Shown one piece after another: positions 1-8,714 of a stretch of 64,000 nucleotides of DNA (the first letter of the stretch is position 1; the number at the start of each line of letters is the position of its first letter). A model generated the notes under the pieces. That model was not told the DNA's origin. It saw nothing but the letters and a program-made list of their open reading frames with translations, and made no database searches. A program made the position numbers and the translations under genes. This DNA is from Arthrobacter sp. MYb23 (lineage in GTDB: Bacteria > Actinomycetota > Actinomycetes > Actinomycetales > Micrococcaceae), in the NCBI RefSeq assembly GCF_002979775.1, contig NZ_PCPR01000008.1, positions 1 through 64,000 on the forward strand, written 5' to 3'.

Positions 1-195
1 TTCGGCTTCTCCGACACCCGCCAAGCCGCACGCCGCTACTTCAAAAACGACACCCACTCCATCGTCGCCAAAACCCTGCAGTTGCTGGCGGCGAGGGGCG
101 AGGTAGAGGAGGGCGCGCCGTCGTACGCCATTGACCGCTACAAACTGCTGGACGTCAACGCCGGCACCACTGGCGGAGCAGGCGGCGACGCCTAA
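1..195 (+). CDS. C-terminal fragment of an unrecognised protein
   Basis: An open frame enters from the left edge in frame 1 and stops at TAA (193-195), giving 64 C-terminal residues with actinobacterial codon use. The fragment begins FGFSDTRQAARRYF, has a helix-like stretch (HSIVAKTLQLLAARGE), and ends in a Gly/Ala-rich tail (TTGGAGGDA). I do not recognise the family from this piece. The long hairpin straight after the stop supports a real gene end. The reading frame is clear; the function is not. Confidence 0.6.
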   Translation, partial: FGFSDTRQAARRYFKNDTHSIVAKTLQLLAARGEVEEGAPSYAIDRYKLLDVNAGTTGGAGGDA

Positions 196-206
196 ACAGC
201 CCGCAT

Positions 207-257
207 AACAACAATTGGCGGCAGTGTTCATGAAGAACACTGCCGCCAATTGTTGTT
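207..257. terminator. Bidirectional terminator hairpin (23-bp perfect stem)
   Basis: Perfect inverted repeat: arms 207-229 and 235-257, loop ATGAA. It begins 12 bases after the stop of the partial plus-strand gene and ends 24 bases before the stop of the convergent DUF1508 gene, where a shared terminator is expected. AA/TT-rich ends (AACAACAA / TTGTTGTT) can serve as the weak pairing tract on either strand. Confidence 0.85.
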
Positions 258-280
258 GATCGGGTTTTGGTGGACCGGAC

Positions 281-472
281 TCAGGTGCCCAGATTCCTTC
301 TATCGACGACGAAGCCGGTTGCCGCGTTCTCGCGAACCGCGTTGATACCCGCCACTACAGCTTTCAGACTCGGGAACTGTGGCGACACTGCCACAACCGT
401 TCCATCCTCCGCGGTCAGCCGGAACCGGAATGAGTTGGTTCCTGCCTTGAGAATTTCAAAACTGCCAGCCAT
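281..472 (-). CDS. DUF1508 (YegP-like) domain protein
   Basis: A 63-residue protein starting MAGSFEILKAG. It is one DUF1508 unit: a short beta-rich module with the pattern [G-x-F-E-I...F-R-F-R-L-x-A-x-D-G-x-x-V...S-x-x-F-x-S-L...A-I-x-x-V-R-x-N-A]. The family (E. coli YegP is the reference) has no firmly assigned function. The ATG at 472 is preferred over the in-frame GTG at 490 because family members start MAG/MAGKF-like and a purine-rich stretch (CAGGGGAAA) sits just upstream; the spacing is short, so the GTG remains possible. It converges on the gene at the left edge and shares its terminator. Confidence 0.8.
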   Translation of the reverse strand: MAGSFEILKAGTNSFRFRLTAEDGTVVAVSPQFPSLKAVVAGINAVRENAATGFVVDRRNLGT

Positions 473-533
473 TTTCCCCTGTTCTTTCACGCGACGTTGC
501 GTATCCGAGCTGACTTCATAACTCCTTCAAAGA

Positions 534-594
534 CAATATCGGCCATTTCAGACCACCAAAAGGCCTACTGCTCGGTAATCTACAACCGATATTG
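534..594. other. 9-bp inverted repeat in the divergent intergenic region
   Basis: CAATATCGG (534-542) and its reverse complement CCGATATTG (586-594) are 43 bases apart, between the divergent DUF1508 and MocA-like genes. The spacing could suit a looped repressor or two half-sites. Nothing else marks it as functional. Confidence 0.3.
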
Positions 595-660
595 GTAGAT
601 CTCTTGGAAAGAACCCCAGGAGCTAGAGACCGTATGGACCCCCGCGCGTATGGTGAGGAT

Positions 661-1272
661 ATGACTGACACCGGCACGGCCCCCACCACGGGCGTGCTGC
701 TCGCTGCGGGCGCCGGAACGCGCCTGGGTCGCGGCCCCAAGGCGCTGCTACCCTTCCGAGGCAGGACCTTGGTGGAAGTTCTCGCCGACACACTGTTCGA
801 CGGCGGCTGCCGCGAAGTTGTGGTGGTGCTCGGCGCTGAGGCCGACCACGTACGGCGAAACACCGACTTAGGAACACATGTGGTGGTGGAAAACCAGAAC
901 TGGGCCAAAGGAATGGCCGGTTCCTTCCGCGCCGGCATTGACGCGGCCACGGCAGGCAACAGCATCATGGTGGCGCTGGTGGACCAGCCCGGATTAACCC
1001 CGACGGCGGTGAGCAGGCTGCTGGGCAGCCACCGTCCCGGCCGGGTCACCGCAGCCGCCTACCCTGATGAGTCCGGTCACCTGAAACGCAGGCACCCGGT
1101 GATTTTCGACGTCGGACTCCGATCCGAAGCGGCCGCAGCCGCTCATGGCGACACGGGCGCGCGATCATTCCTCAAAGCTCACCCCGGCCTAGTGGACCTG
1201 GTGGACTGCAGTGATCTCTGCTCCGGCGAGGACCTGGACACGAAGGACAAACTGCACCTTTTGGACGGCTAG
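661..1272 (+). CDS. MocA-like molybdenum cofactor nucleotidyltransferase
   Basis: A 203-residue NTP_transf_3 protein. The N-terminus carries the nucleotide-binding signature LLAAGAGTRLGRGPKALLPF, with the conserved Lys that contacts the triphosphate. Near residue 100 VALVDQPGLTP matches the DQP motif of the MocA/MobA branch (molybdopterin cytidylyl- or guanylyltransferases). MocA-type enzymes attach CMP to molybdopterin for xanthine-dehydrogenase-family enzymes, which fits the xdhC/XDH operon a few hundred bases away on the other strand. The ATG at 661 follows GGTGAGGAT; the frame is open further upstream, but the domain starts right after this ATG. CTP or GTP specificity cannot be read from the sequence. 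Confidence 0.8.
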   Translation: MTDTGTAPTTGVLLAAGAGTRLGRGPKALLPFRGRTLVEVLADTLFDGGCREVVVVLGAEADHVRRNTDLGTHVVVENQNWAKGMAGSFRAGIDAATAGNSIMVALVDQPGLTPTAVSRLLGSHRPGRVTAAAYPDESGHLKRRHPVIFDVGLRSEAAAAAHGDTGARSFLKAHPGLVDLVDCSDLCSGEDLDTKDKLHLLDG

Positions 1273-1292
1273 CGAAGGGTAAATTTAGGGGC

Positions 1293-1760
1293 ATGATCCG
1301 CATCGCAACTGACGATCCCGCGTGCCCTGATGTCCACCAGCTCCTCAGTGAGCACCTGGCCGACATGTTTGCCACCTCCCCCGCAGAGAGCGTTCATGCT
1401 CTGGACCACTCGGCGTTATCGCACGAATCGATCACATTCTGGACTGCCCGCGAGGACGGGGTTCTGCTGGGTTGTGGGGCGTTGAAGTTGCTGTCCGCCG
1501 GGAGTGCCGAGATCAAGTCCATGCGCACCACCGCCAATGCACGCGGACGTGGTGTGGCCACGCTGATGCTGGAGCACATTGTGGCCGAAGCTGCCCGGCT
1601 GGGCTACGAGCGCGTGAGCCTGGAAACGGGAACCGAGGACTATTTCGCTCCGGCCCGCCGGCTGTATGCCCGGCACGGATTCACGGAGTGCCCGCCGTTC
1701 GGGGATTACACCCTGGACCCGAACAGCGTGTTCATGGAGCTCGCCATCTCCCCCAAGTAG
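1293..1760 (+). CDS. GNAT family N-acetyltransferase
   Basis: A 155-residue single-domain GNAT. Motif A is clear: IKSMRTTANARGRGVATLML is the beta4-alpha3 segment with the pyrophosphate-binding loop RGRGVA. A GCGALK-like strand precedes it, and a YERVSLETG strand plus a YARHGFTECPPFGDY tail resembles the PhnO/YsnE-type acetyltransferases. The start ATG follows TTAGGGGC. The substrate is unknown. It sits 20 bases downstream of the MocA-like gene and is probably co-transcribed. Its stop (1758-1760) is followed at once by a 66-bp palindromic element. Confidence 0.85.
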   Translation: MIRIATDDPACPDVHQLLSEHLADMFATSPAESVHALDHSALSHESITFWTAREDGVLLGCGALKLLSAGSAEIKSMRTTANARGRGVATLMLEHIVAEAARLGYERVSLETGTEDYFAPARRLYARHGFTECPPFGDYTLDPNSVFMELAISPK

Positions 1761-1764
1761 CCCT

Positions 1765-1830
1765 CCCATGTAAGTCGCAGTTGAGGTCGTTCCCAGCGCT
1801 GGGAACGACCTGAACTGCGACCTAGTTGGG
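1765..1830. repeat. 66-bp palindromic repeat, family 1, copy A
   Basis: Near-perfect palindrome with 24-bp arms (one mismatch, 1774-1821) centred on AGCGCT. The right end, CCTAGTTGGG, overlaps the stop codon of the minus-strand xanthine dehydrogenase gene, so that gene ends Pro-Asn-TAG inside the element. Other copies are at 24230-24295 and 60411-60476. Between convergent genes it can also act as a terminator hairpin. Confidence 0.85.
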
Positions 1831-4629
1831 GATGAGGGTGCGGTCGCGGAGGGCCAGGTAGATCTTGTCCCGCGCAATGGGCAGCTCGCCGAAGCGGATG
1901 CCAGTTGCGTTGCGGATGGCGTTGGCCAAGGCGGGAGCCACAGGGTTGAACGGGCTCTCACTCATCGACTTTGCCCCCAGAGGGCCGGTGGAGTCGTTGG
2001 TGGTAGCGAAGTACACCTCGCTCCTGGGCACGTCCGCGAACGACGGTATGTGGTACTGCCGCAGGATGTCCGTGGTGACGCGTCCGGCGTCGTCCACTTT
2101 CACTTCCTCGTACAGCACCGCGCCGAGCGCCTGCGCAATACCGCCCTCGATCTGGCCACGGCACTGCCGCGGATTCACCACAACACCGGCGTCGGCGGCC
2201 TGGACACTTTGCAGGATCCGCAGCTCACCGGTTCCCGTATTAACAGCAACCCTGAAGCCATGGACGTTGAACGCGACCGATCGCGGCGTCCCTCCCCAGT
2301 TGCCGTCCGTGGCGAGTCGAACGCCTTGCAACCGGGCGGCGTCGACGATTTCCGTCAGAGACAACACCCGATCACCGCATTCAACGGCACCATCCACCAG
2401 ACGGCAATCCGTCAAGGCCGCTCCGGTCAGCGAAGCGGCAACCGTCTGGATCCGGGTGGCCAGTTCCAACGCCGCTCCGAGGGTCGCCTTGCCCGCCACC
2501 ACGGTTCCGGCCGAACCGAACGCACCGGTATCGTGCTCCAGAAGATCGGTATCGGACTGCCGCACGGTCACCTTGGACGCCGTAGTAGCCAAGGCGGTGG
2601 CAGCCAGCTGCGCGTGGACGGTGGTGGTGCCGTTCCCGAATTCGGCAGTACCGACGTCGACGGCGAACCTTCCGTCCGCTTCCAGGCTCACCCGGGTGTG
2701 GGCGAAGTGCCCGCGCGGCGGGACGGTGTCGATCATGGACAGGGCTGAGCCCTCCCCCACCACCCAGTCCGGCCCGAGATCATCCAGCCCTGCGGCCCGG
2801 TAGCGTTCCTTGCCCCGATCCAGGGCATCCCGGACCAAGGAAACACACTGGTCCAGTCCGTAACTTCCGTAGTGGACGTCTTCTTCGGGCTCGGGGGTGG
2901 TGGAGAGCATGTGATCCCCGGGCCGGACCATGTTCTTGAGCCGGAACTCGAGGGGATCCATGCCGATCCCTATGGCCAGCTCGTCAATGGCCGACTCGAT
3001 CGCGAAGATCATCTGGCTCAGTCCATAGCCACGGAAAGCGCCAGCGGGGACGGTGTTGGTGTAGACGGCGTGGGCGTCAACCTTCTTGTTCACGCATTTG
3101 TAGACAGCCAGGGATTCGCCGCAACCGTGGAACATCACACCGGGAGCGTGGTTTCCGTAAGCCCCCGTGTTGGTGAGAACGTTCAACTGCAATGCAGTGA
3201 GCGAACCATCGCGGCTGGCACCGGCCTTGAGCTTGATGGTGAACGGGTGCCGGGTGGTGGTTGCGGTGAACTGTTCCGTGCGGGTGAACTCCAGCTGCAC
3301 GGGCCTGCGGAGAGCCAGTGCCGCAAGGGCCACCAGGTCCTCGGTGAGAACTTCCTGCTTCCCACCGAATCCGCCGCCGACCCGGCCGGCCACCACACGG
3401 ATGGTCTCCGGCGCCAGGTTGAACACCCTGCTCAGCGTCCTCTTCACCAGGAAAGGAACCTGCGTGGAGGAACGGATCAGCAAGCGGCCATCCTCATCCA
3501 GCCAGGCAGTGGACGCGTGCGTTTCCATGGCCACGTGCTGCACACGTTGGGTTTGGTACGTGTGTTCGTGGATGAAGTCCGAGGCCGCGAAGCCGTCAGC
3601 AACGCTGCCCAGTTCGGCATGGACTTCGGCCACCACGTTGTGATGCGGCCGGGAAATACGGGACGCTTCCCCGTCCTTCTCACCGTGAATCGCCGGGGCT
3701 CCGGGGAGGATGGCCTCCTGCGGCGTAAACACCGGCTCAAGAAGCTGGTACTGCACCTCCAACGCCCGGGCACCGGCCTCAGCCGCGCCCACGGAATCGG
3801 CCACCACCGCGGCAACCCGCTGCCCGATGAACCGCACCACGTTATCCAACACACGGGTGTCATCCGGGTCGTCAGTGTAATTCTCGTGTTGGGCCGAGGA
3901 GAAGAGCATCTGCGGAGCATCCTCATGGGTGAAGACCGCCACGACGCCGGGAACCGCAAGTGCCGGGGCCTTGTCAATGGACACGATGCGGGCATGCGGA
4001 TGTGGCGAACGCAGGAGCTTCATGTGCAGAAGGCCCGGAAGCTGCTCAGCCGGGACATCAAGGGCGTAACGCGCGGTCCCGGTGACCACGGCGTGGCCGG
4101 CGGGTGCGGGAACGTCGTCGCCGAGTTGTCCGGGCGTGGCGGGAACAGCGGCTGGTGGCTGGCCCCCCGAAACGTCAGCTCCGGCGTCGTGCTGGTGATC
4201 GCTACCGTGGCCGCAAACCGCGTCGGCGATGGAGCGGTAGCCTGTGCAGCGGCACAGATTGCCCTTGAGGTTACGGGGCAGGTTGGCGCGTTGCTCGTCG
4301 TCGAACGTTGCAGCCGTCATCATCATGCCGGCGGTGCAGAATCCGCACTGGAACCCCTGGGCCTCCAGGAACTGTTCCTGCACAGGGTGCAGTTCGCCGT
4401 CCTTGGACAAACCCTCAATGGTGGTGACCGCTTTGCCCTCGGCGCGGACTGCCGGGTAGATGCAGCTGTGGACTGGTGTGCCGTCGACGTGCACGGTGCA
4501 GGCACCGCAGTCACCGCCGTCGCAGCCCTTTTTAACGCCGAAGTTGCCCTCCTCGCGGAGGAAGGTGCGGAGGCATTTTCCGGGGCGGGGTGTGGCCTGC
4601 GAGGCAGAACCATTGATCTCAATTGCCAT
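1822..4629 (-). CDS. Xanthine dehydrogenase, fused 2Fe-2S and molybdopterin subunit
   Basis: A 935-residue molybdo-hydroxylase oxidising hypoxanthine/xanthine to urate. Residues 1-140 form the two [2Fe-2S] domains: plant-type ligands Cys36, 41, 44 and 56 (GCDGGDCGAC), then Cys95, 98, 126 and 128 (CGFC...CRC). After a Pro/Gly linker (about 145-175) comes the molybdopterin part, with GGFGGKQ at 419-425, AFRGYG at 531-536, and the active-site segment GAKSMSESP near residue 890 that keeps the general-base Glu. Many actinobacteria encode the Fe-S and Mo parts as separate chains; here they are fused while FAD is separate. SD GAAGGAGG precedes the ATG. The start overlaps the FAD-subunit stop by 11 bases. 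The purine context favours xanthine dehydrogenase over aldehyde oxidase. Confidence 0.9.
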   Translation of the reverse strand: MAIEINGSASQATPRPGKCLRTFLREEGNFGVKKGCDGGDCGACTVHVDGTPVHSCIYPAVRAEGKAVTTIEGLSKDGELHPVQEQFLEAQGFQCGFCTAGMMMTAATFDDEQRANLPRNLKGNLCRCTGYRSIADAVCGHGSDHQHDAGADVSGGQPPAAVPATPGQLGDDVPAPAGHAVVTGTARYALDVPAEQLPGLLHMKLLRSPHPHARIVSIDKAPALAVPGVVAVFTHEDAPQMLFSSAQHENYTDDPDDTRVLDNVVRFIGQRVAAVVADSVGAAEAGARALEVQYQLLEPVFTPQEAILPGAPAIHGEKDGEASRISRPHHNVVAEVHAELGSVADGFAASDFIHEHTYQTQRVQHVAMETHASTAWLDEDGRLLIRSSTQVPFLVKRTLSRVFNLAPETIRVVAGRVGGGFGGKQEVLTEDLVALAALALRRPVQLEFTRTEQFTATTTRHPFTIKLKAGASRDGSLTALQLNVLTNTGAYGNHAPGVMFHGCGESLAVYKCVNKKVDAHAVYTNTVPAGAFRGYGLSQMIFAIESAIDELAIGIGMDPLEFRLKNMVRPGDHMLSTTPEPEEDVHYGSYGLDQCVSLVRDALDRGKERYRAAGLDDLGPDWVVGEGSALSMIDTVPPRGHFAHTRVSLEADGRFAVDVGTAEFGNGTTTVHAQLAATALATTASKVTVRQSDTDLLEHDTGAFGSAGTVVAGKATLGAALELATRIQTVAASLTGAALTDCRLVDGAVECGDRVLSLTEIVDAARLQGVRLATDGNWGGTPRSVAFNVHGFRVAVNTGTGELRILQSVQAADAGVVVNPRQCRGQIEGGIAQALGAVLYEEVKVDDAGRVTTDILRQYHIPSFADVPRSEVYFATTNDSTGPLGAKSMSESPFNPVAPALANAIRNATGIRFGELPIARDKIYLALRDRTLIPN

Positions 4630-5557
4630 TGCGGGCCTCCTTCTGCTGGGTGCTTGATGTGGCTGGCTGGGTGGACGGCTGGGGCGAGGTGTTGTGCGGG
4701 GGCCAAAAATCGCCGGACACGCTCATGGACTCGCCCAGCAGCTCGGCCCTGATCTCCTCGGCAAGCTTGAACGTCATGTCACGTCGCCAAGCTGGGAGCC
4801 CGTGGATGTCGTCGTGGTAAAGCGGCCAGGGAATGGAATCGCCGACGGCGTCAGCCAGCGTCCCGGCGTCGGGAACCTGCCCGGCGGGGAACCTCAGTTG
4901 CACGGGCCGCTGAGTGGAGGCGGTGACGGTGATGACCAGGCCGCCGTCGGGGTCGAGCCGGCCGATCAACAGCACGCCGGAGCGACCAAGGTTGCTGAGC
5001 GACAAGCGCCGGAAAGCCACCCTTGCCGAGAGCGCGCTGGCTGGCAAATGGATACTGCGGAGCAGTTCCCCCGGTGCCAGGACAGTCTGCATATCCCCTG
5101 TGACGACGTCGGCCACCGGAACGTTGCGGCTGCTGCCGTCCGGGCTGAGGATGGTGGCCAGGCCATCAAGGCCTGCGCACAGTGAGGTCATGGGTCCTGC
5201 CGGGAGGCCGGTGCAAATGTTGCCGCCCACAGTGGACATGTTCCAGATCTTGAACGAGGCCACGAACGAGTCGCAGCACGGGCGTATCAGGGCCAATCCA
5301 GGCCATTCACGGTGTCCTGCTTCCGCGGAGAGTGGCAGGGCGTAAAGCTCAGCGACGGTACAGGTTGCGGCAAGTTCGATGCCCGCATCCGTGACACTGA
5401 TGGCAGGCCATTCCGCTTGGCCGAGGTCAAGGAGCCGCTTCAGGACGGTGCTGCCGTAGGAGAAAAGGACAGTGCCTCCGGCGAGCCAGGCATCGCCTTC
5501 GCGCCACTGTGCCGGGTCCGTGGTGGGGACCACGGCCTCGATGGTGTTCATGTCCAT
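4619..5557 (-). CDS. Xanthine dehydrogenase FAD-binding subunit
   Basis: A 312-residue flavoprotein of the CoxM/XdhB type. Residues 1-170 form the FAD_binding_5 domain, with LAGGTVL near 27-33 and the second FAD loop STVGGNICTGLPAGP around 108-122. Residues about 175-280 are the CO_deh_flav_C domain. It passes electrons from the iron-sulfur clusters to NAD+. It overlaps XdhC upstream by 10 bases and the fused Fe-S/Mo subunit downstream by 11, so the three genes are translationally coupled. The last 25 residues are a Ser/Thr/Gln/Pro-rich tail (TSPQPSTQPATSSTQQ) with no conserved feature. Confidence 0.88.
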   Translation of the reverse strand: MDMNTIEAVVPTTDPAQWREGDAWLAGGTVLFSYGSTVLKRLLDLGQAEWPAISVTDAGIELAATCTVAELYALPLSAEAGHREWPGLALIRPCCDSFVASFKIWNMSTVGGNICTGLPAGPMTSLCAGLDGLATILSPDGSSRNVPVADVVTGDMQTVLAPGELLRSIHLPASALSARVAFRRLSLSNLGRSGVLLIGRLDPDGGLVITVTASTQRPVQLRFPAGQVPDAGTLADAVGDSIPWPLYHDDIHGLPAWRRDMTFKLAEEIRAELLGESMSVSGDFWPPHNTSPQPSTQPATSSTQQKEARNGN

Positions 5558-6807
5558 GGGTCCTCCTGAGTGAGGTGTTGGGTAGCCGCCTGAATCGGGG
5601 CTGGGTGAATCGGGGCCGGGTGAATCGGGCCGGTGCTGTCCCTGAGGGAAGGGAAACCGGGTGTGCTGGCTGGTCCGGCGGCACCGCGGTTGGCGATGAT
5701 TTCTGCCGTGATGGACACGGCGACTTCGGCGGGAGTCACGGCGCCAAGGTTCAGGCCGATGGGCGAATGCAGCCGTTCCAGGGACTCCAGCGGTGTGCCT
5801 GCTTCAAGCAACGCATCGATCCGTTGGCGGTGGCTGCGCCGCGAGCCCATCGCCCCAACATATGCCAGCCTCAAACGGAGGGCGCTTTCGAGCAAGGGGA
5901 CATCGAACTTGGGGTCGTGCGTCAGGATGCACACCACCGTTCGGGCGTCGATGCGTCCTGCCGCTGCCTCCGATTCGAGGTAGCGGTGCGGCCAGTCGGT
6001 GACCACTTGCTCTGCTCCTGCAAAGCGGCTCTGCGTGGAGAAGGCAGGCCGGGCGTCGCAGAGGGTGACGTTGTAGCCGAGGAGCTGCCCGGCAGGCAGT
6101 AGGGCTGCACTAAAGTCGTTGGCACCGAAGATCAACATCCGGGCTGCCGGCAAACGGCTTTCGACAAACAGCGTGATGGGCTCCGGCTGGGCTTCTTCCT
6201 GTGGAGGCATAGCCAGCCTTTCGGTGGTCATCCAGCCGTCGATGCATCCCTCCGGCGGTGCCAGGCGGACCAGGCCGGCGCGGCCGCCTTGGAGCAGTGG
6301 CTCCAGCTGGGCAGCGGCGGCAAAAAGTGTGGAGGGGTGGTCGCCTAGTAATTTGGCGAGTTCCTCGGATTCCATGGCGCGGAACCGGACGGGATCGTTG
6401 ACCACCATGACTCCGCCCTGGGCATCGAGCCGGCGGATCAGGGCCGCAGGGCGCTGAGTTTCAGCAAGCACGGAAAGTTCGGCAGATCCAGCCCTGAGTG
6501 GTTGGATGTGGACTTCCAGTTCCCCTCCACAGGTGAGCCCGACGGCGAACGCGTCCTCGGAGCTGTAGCCGAACGACTCAAGGCGAGAGCCGCCGTCGCG
6601 CATTGCTTCCAAAGCCGCCTCCACCACGGCGCCTTCCACGCAACCTCCGGACAAGCTGCCCAGGATTTCGCCGTCTTCGGAGACCATCATGGAGGTCCCC
6701 AGGGGCCGCGGCACGGAGCCGCCGGTCCCTACGATCGTGGCCACAGCACACAATTGGCCGGAGACCGCAGGCCGCCAGCTGCCCAGTGAAGGCATCAGAT
6801 CCAGCAT
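5548..6807 (-). CDS. xdhC: XdhC family molybdenum-cofactor insertion/maturation factor
   Basis: A 419-residue XdhC/CoxI protein. XdhC in other bacteria binds and sulfurates the molybdenum cofactor before inserting it into xanthine dehydrogenase. The N-terminal XdhC_CoxI domain shows ATIVGTGGSVPRPLGTSM and the signature SGGCVEGAVVEAAL (about 55-70). The C-terminal Rossmann domain begins MLIFGANDFSAALLPAGQLL and contains a TVVCILTHDPKFDVPLL segment. It is first in the operon; SD AAGGATG lies upstream. The last 28 residues hold a tandem IHPAP repeat from three 15-bp DNA units (TGAATCGG starting at 5590, 5605 and 5620) beyond the conserved fold. Confidence 0.88.
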   Translation of the reverse strand: MLDLMPSLGSWRPAVSGQLCAVATIVGTGGSVPRPLGTSMMVSEDGEILGSLSGGCVEGAVVEAALEAMRDGGSRLESFGYSSEDAFAVGLTCGGELEVHIQPLRAGSAELSVLAETQRPAALIRRLDAQGGVMVVNDPVRFRAMESEELAKLLGDHPSTLFAAAAQLEPLLQGGRAGLVRLAPPEGCIDGWMTTERLAMPPQEEAQPEPITLFVESRLPAARMLIFGANDFSAALLPAGQLLGYNVTLCDARPAFSTQSRFAGAEQVVTDWPHRYLESEAAAGRIDARTVVCILTHDPKFDVPLLESALRLRLAYVGAMGSRRSHRQRIDALLEAGTPLESLERLHSPIGLNLGAVTPAEVAVSITAEIIANRGAAGPASTPGFPSLRDSTGPIHPAPIHPAPIQAATQHLTQEDPWT

Positions 6808-6949
6808 GGCAACACATCCTTATTCCAGGTGTCCCGGCCAGGTGGCCCGGCCGGAGCAGTGCGCGATCTTGCCCCATATTCTCATTTCCAGAGGATGTTG
6901 AGGGGTAGTCGCGGTTAATCAGTAAGAGTTCAGTCAGTAAGAGTTCATA

Positions 6950-6988
6950 GGAACGGGGGCAAGGGCTTCATCTCCCTGCCCCCGTTCC
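6950..6988. terminator. Hairpin in the 347-bp gap between xdhC and the NCS2 permease
   Basis: GGAACGGGGGCA pairs with TGCCCCCGTTCC (6977-6988), with the stem extended by AAGGG/CCCT. Read on the minus strand it lies about 165 bases beyond the permease stop, so it can separate permease transcripts from the xdh operon promoter. Just beside it TCAGTAAGAGTTCA is tandemly duplicated (from about 6919). I see no gene in the gap 6808-7154; it should hold the xdh promoter, but no clear -35/-10 pair stands out. Confidence 0.5.
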
Positions 6989-7154
6989 CTGACGGAGCGC
7001 GCGGTAACCAGCCGCCGCCCGCCGTCGTGCCTTTTCCAGTCCGTAAAGTTCGGGAAGGACGACGACGGCGGACGCCTATTCGTGCGGTGGGTACCGGCGG
7101 ACCGCCGATCGAAGTGCCGGAATGGTGCCCGCCGGCGCGGGGTGCGGCTCCGGG

Positions 7155-8699
7155 CTAGACGCCCATCAGGGTGTTGATGGGACCGCGGGCGAAGTAGATG
7201 ATGAAGCCTGCCGTGACCACCCACATGAGCGGGTGGACTTTCTTGGCTTTGCCCGACGCCGCGCTGATGACGGCGAAGGAGATGAACCCGACGCCGATGC
7301 CGTTGGCGATGGAGTACGTCAGCGGCATGGTGACGATTGTCAGGAAGGCCGGGAGGGCGATGGAGAACTTGGTGAACTTGATCTCCCGGATCTGCGCCAT
7401 CATCATGGCACCCACTACCACCAGGGCTGCTGCTGCTACTTCCAACGGCACAACCGAGGTGAGCGGTGTGAAGAACATGGAGCCCAGGAACAGCAGGCCG
7501 GTGACCACCGAGGCCAGGCCGGTGCGTGCGCCTTCGCCGATGCCCGCCGCCGAGTCGATGTACACGGTGTTGGACGAACCGGACGTTGCGCCGCCCACCA
7601 CTGCGCCCATGCCTTCAACAATGAAGGCCGACTTCAGCTTGGGGAACGTGCCGTCCTTGTGTGCCACGCCTGCGCTCTTGGCCAGGCCCGTCATGGTGCC
7701 CATGGCATCGAAGAAGTTGGTGAACACCAAGGTGAAGACCAACATGGTGGCCGCCAATCCGCCGATCCTGGCGAAGGAGCCGAAGAGATCGAACTGGCCC
7801 ACCAGGCTCAGGTCCGGTACGGAGACCAGCTGGCTGGACAGGATGGGTACGTTGAGGTGCCAGCCGCCGGGGTTGTCCGCAGTGCCGGGACCGATGTGGA
7901 ACACGGCCTCGGCAACAGCGGCGAGGACAGTGGTGGCGACGATGCCGATCAGCAGGCCGCCTTGGATCTTGCGTGCCACGAGGATGCCCATGGTCAGCAA
8001 CCCGATGATGAAGACGAGGGTGGGGATGGACGTGATGGAGCCGTTATCCCCGAGCTGGACCGGTGGGCCGCCCGTTGTTGCGCGAACGAATCCGGAGTCC
8101 ACGAAGCCGATGAAGGCGATGAACAGGCCGATGCCAACGGTGATGGCGGCCTTGAGCTCCTTGGGGACTGCTTTGAAGATCGCCGTCCGGGCGCCGGTGG
8201 CGCCGAAGAGGACTATCAGGATGCCGTTGATGACCACCAGGCCCATGGCTTCGGGCCAGGTGACTTCCTGAATGACCGCAACGGCGAGGAAGGAGTTGAT
8301 GCCCAAGCCTGCTGCCAGGCCGAACGGCAGGTTGGCGACGAGACCAAAAATGATGGTCATGACGCCGGCGGTCAGGCCGGTGACGGCGCCTACCTGCGCA
8401 GCGGAGAGCCACCCTCCGGCAACGTCAACAGGGGCGTTTTCTGCCGAGAAACCACCCAGGATGAGCGGGTTGAGGATGACGATGTACGCCATGGTGAAGA
8501 AGGTGACCAAACCGCCGCGGAATTCACGGGCCAACGTTGAGCCACGTTTGGAGATCTGGAAGAACTTGTCCAGAAAGGAGTTCGACACCGGCGGCTTACT
8601 GTTGCCGGTTGCCGTGTGCTTAGCAGCTGTGGGCTCTGCGCCGTCTCCCTGGGGAAAGAGTGCAGCCTGCTTCTCAGCTGAATTGTCCAGGATTGTCAT
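7155..8699 (-). CDS. NCS2 family guanine/hypoxanthine-type permease
   Basis: A 514-residue membrane protein of the AzgA/GhxP/PbuG branch of NCS2. Marks of this branch are REFRGGLVTFFTMAYIVILNP at the first helix, GLGINSFLAV in TM3, FTLVFTNFFDAMGTMTGL with the substrate-facing acidic residue, and VGGATSGSSNTVYIDSAAGIG. Twelve or more hydrophobic segments can be followed. It probably imports guanine, hypoxanthine or adenine by proton symport. The ATG at 8699 after GGTGG is preferred over the GTG at 8708. It starts 16 bases beyond the guaD stop, so import and deamination genes are likely one transcript. Confidence 0.88.
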   Translation of the reverse strand: MTILDNSAEKQAALFPQGDGAEPTAAKHTATGNSKPPVSNSFLDKFFQISKRGSTLAREFRGGLVTFFTMAYIVILNPLILGGFSAENAPVDVAGGWLSAAQVGAVTGLTAGVMTIIFGLVANLPFGLAAGLGINSFLAVAVIQEVTWPEAMGLVVINGILIVLFGATGARTAIFKAVPKELKAAITVGIGLFIAFIGFVDSGFVRATTGGPPVQLGDNGSITSIPTLVFIIGLLTMGILVARKIQGGLLIGIVATTVLAAVAEAVFHIGPGTADNPGGWHLNVPILSSQLVSVPDLSLVGQFDLFGSFARIGGLAATMLVFTLVFTNFFDAMGTMTGLAKSAGVAHKDGTFPKLKSAFIVEGMGAVVGGATSGSSNTVYIDSAAGIGEGARTGLASVVTGLLFLGSMFFTPLTSVVPLEVAAAALVVVGAMMMAQIREIKFTKFSIALPAFLTIVTMPLTYSIANGIGVGFISFAVISAASGKAKKVHPLMWVVTAGFIIYFARGPINTLMGV

Positions 8700-8714
8700 G
8701 TCAGCCACCGGGCC

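Noticed and set aside
2872..4752. 626-codon plus-strand frame across the xanthine dehydrogenase operon
   Set aside because: Antisense shadow of a high-GC gene; Gly/Val/His-rich with no domain, while the minus strand encodes an intact molybdo-hydroxylase.
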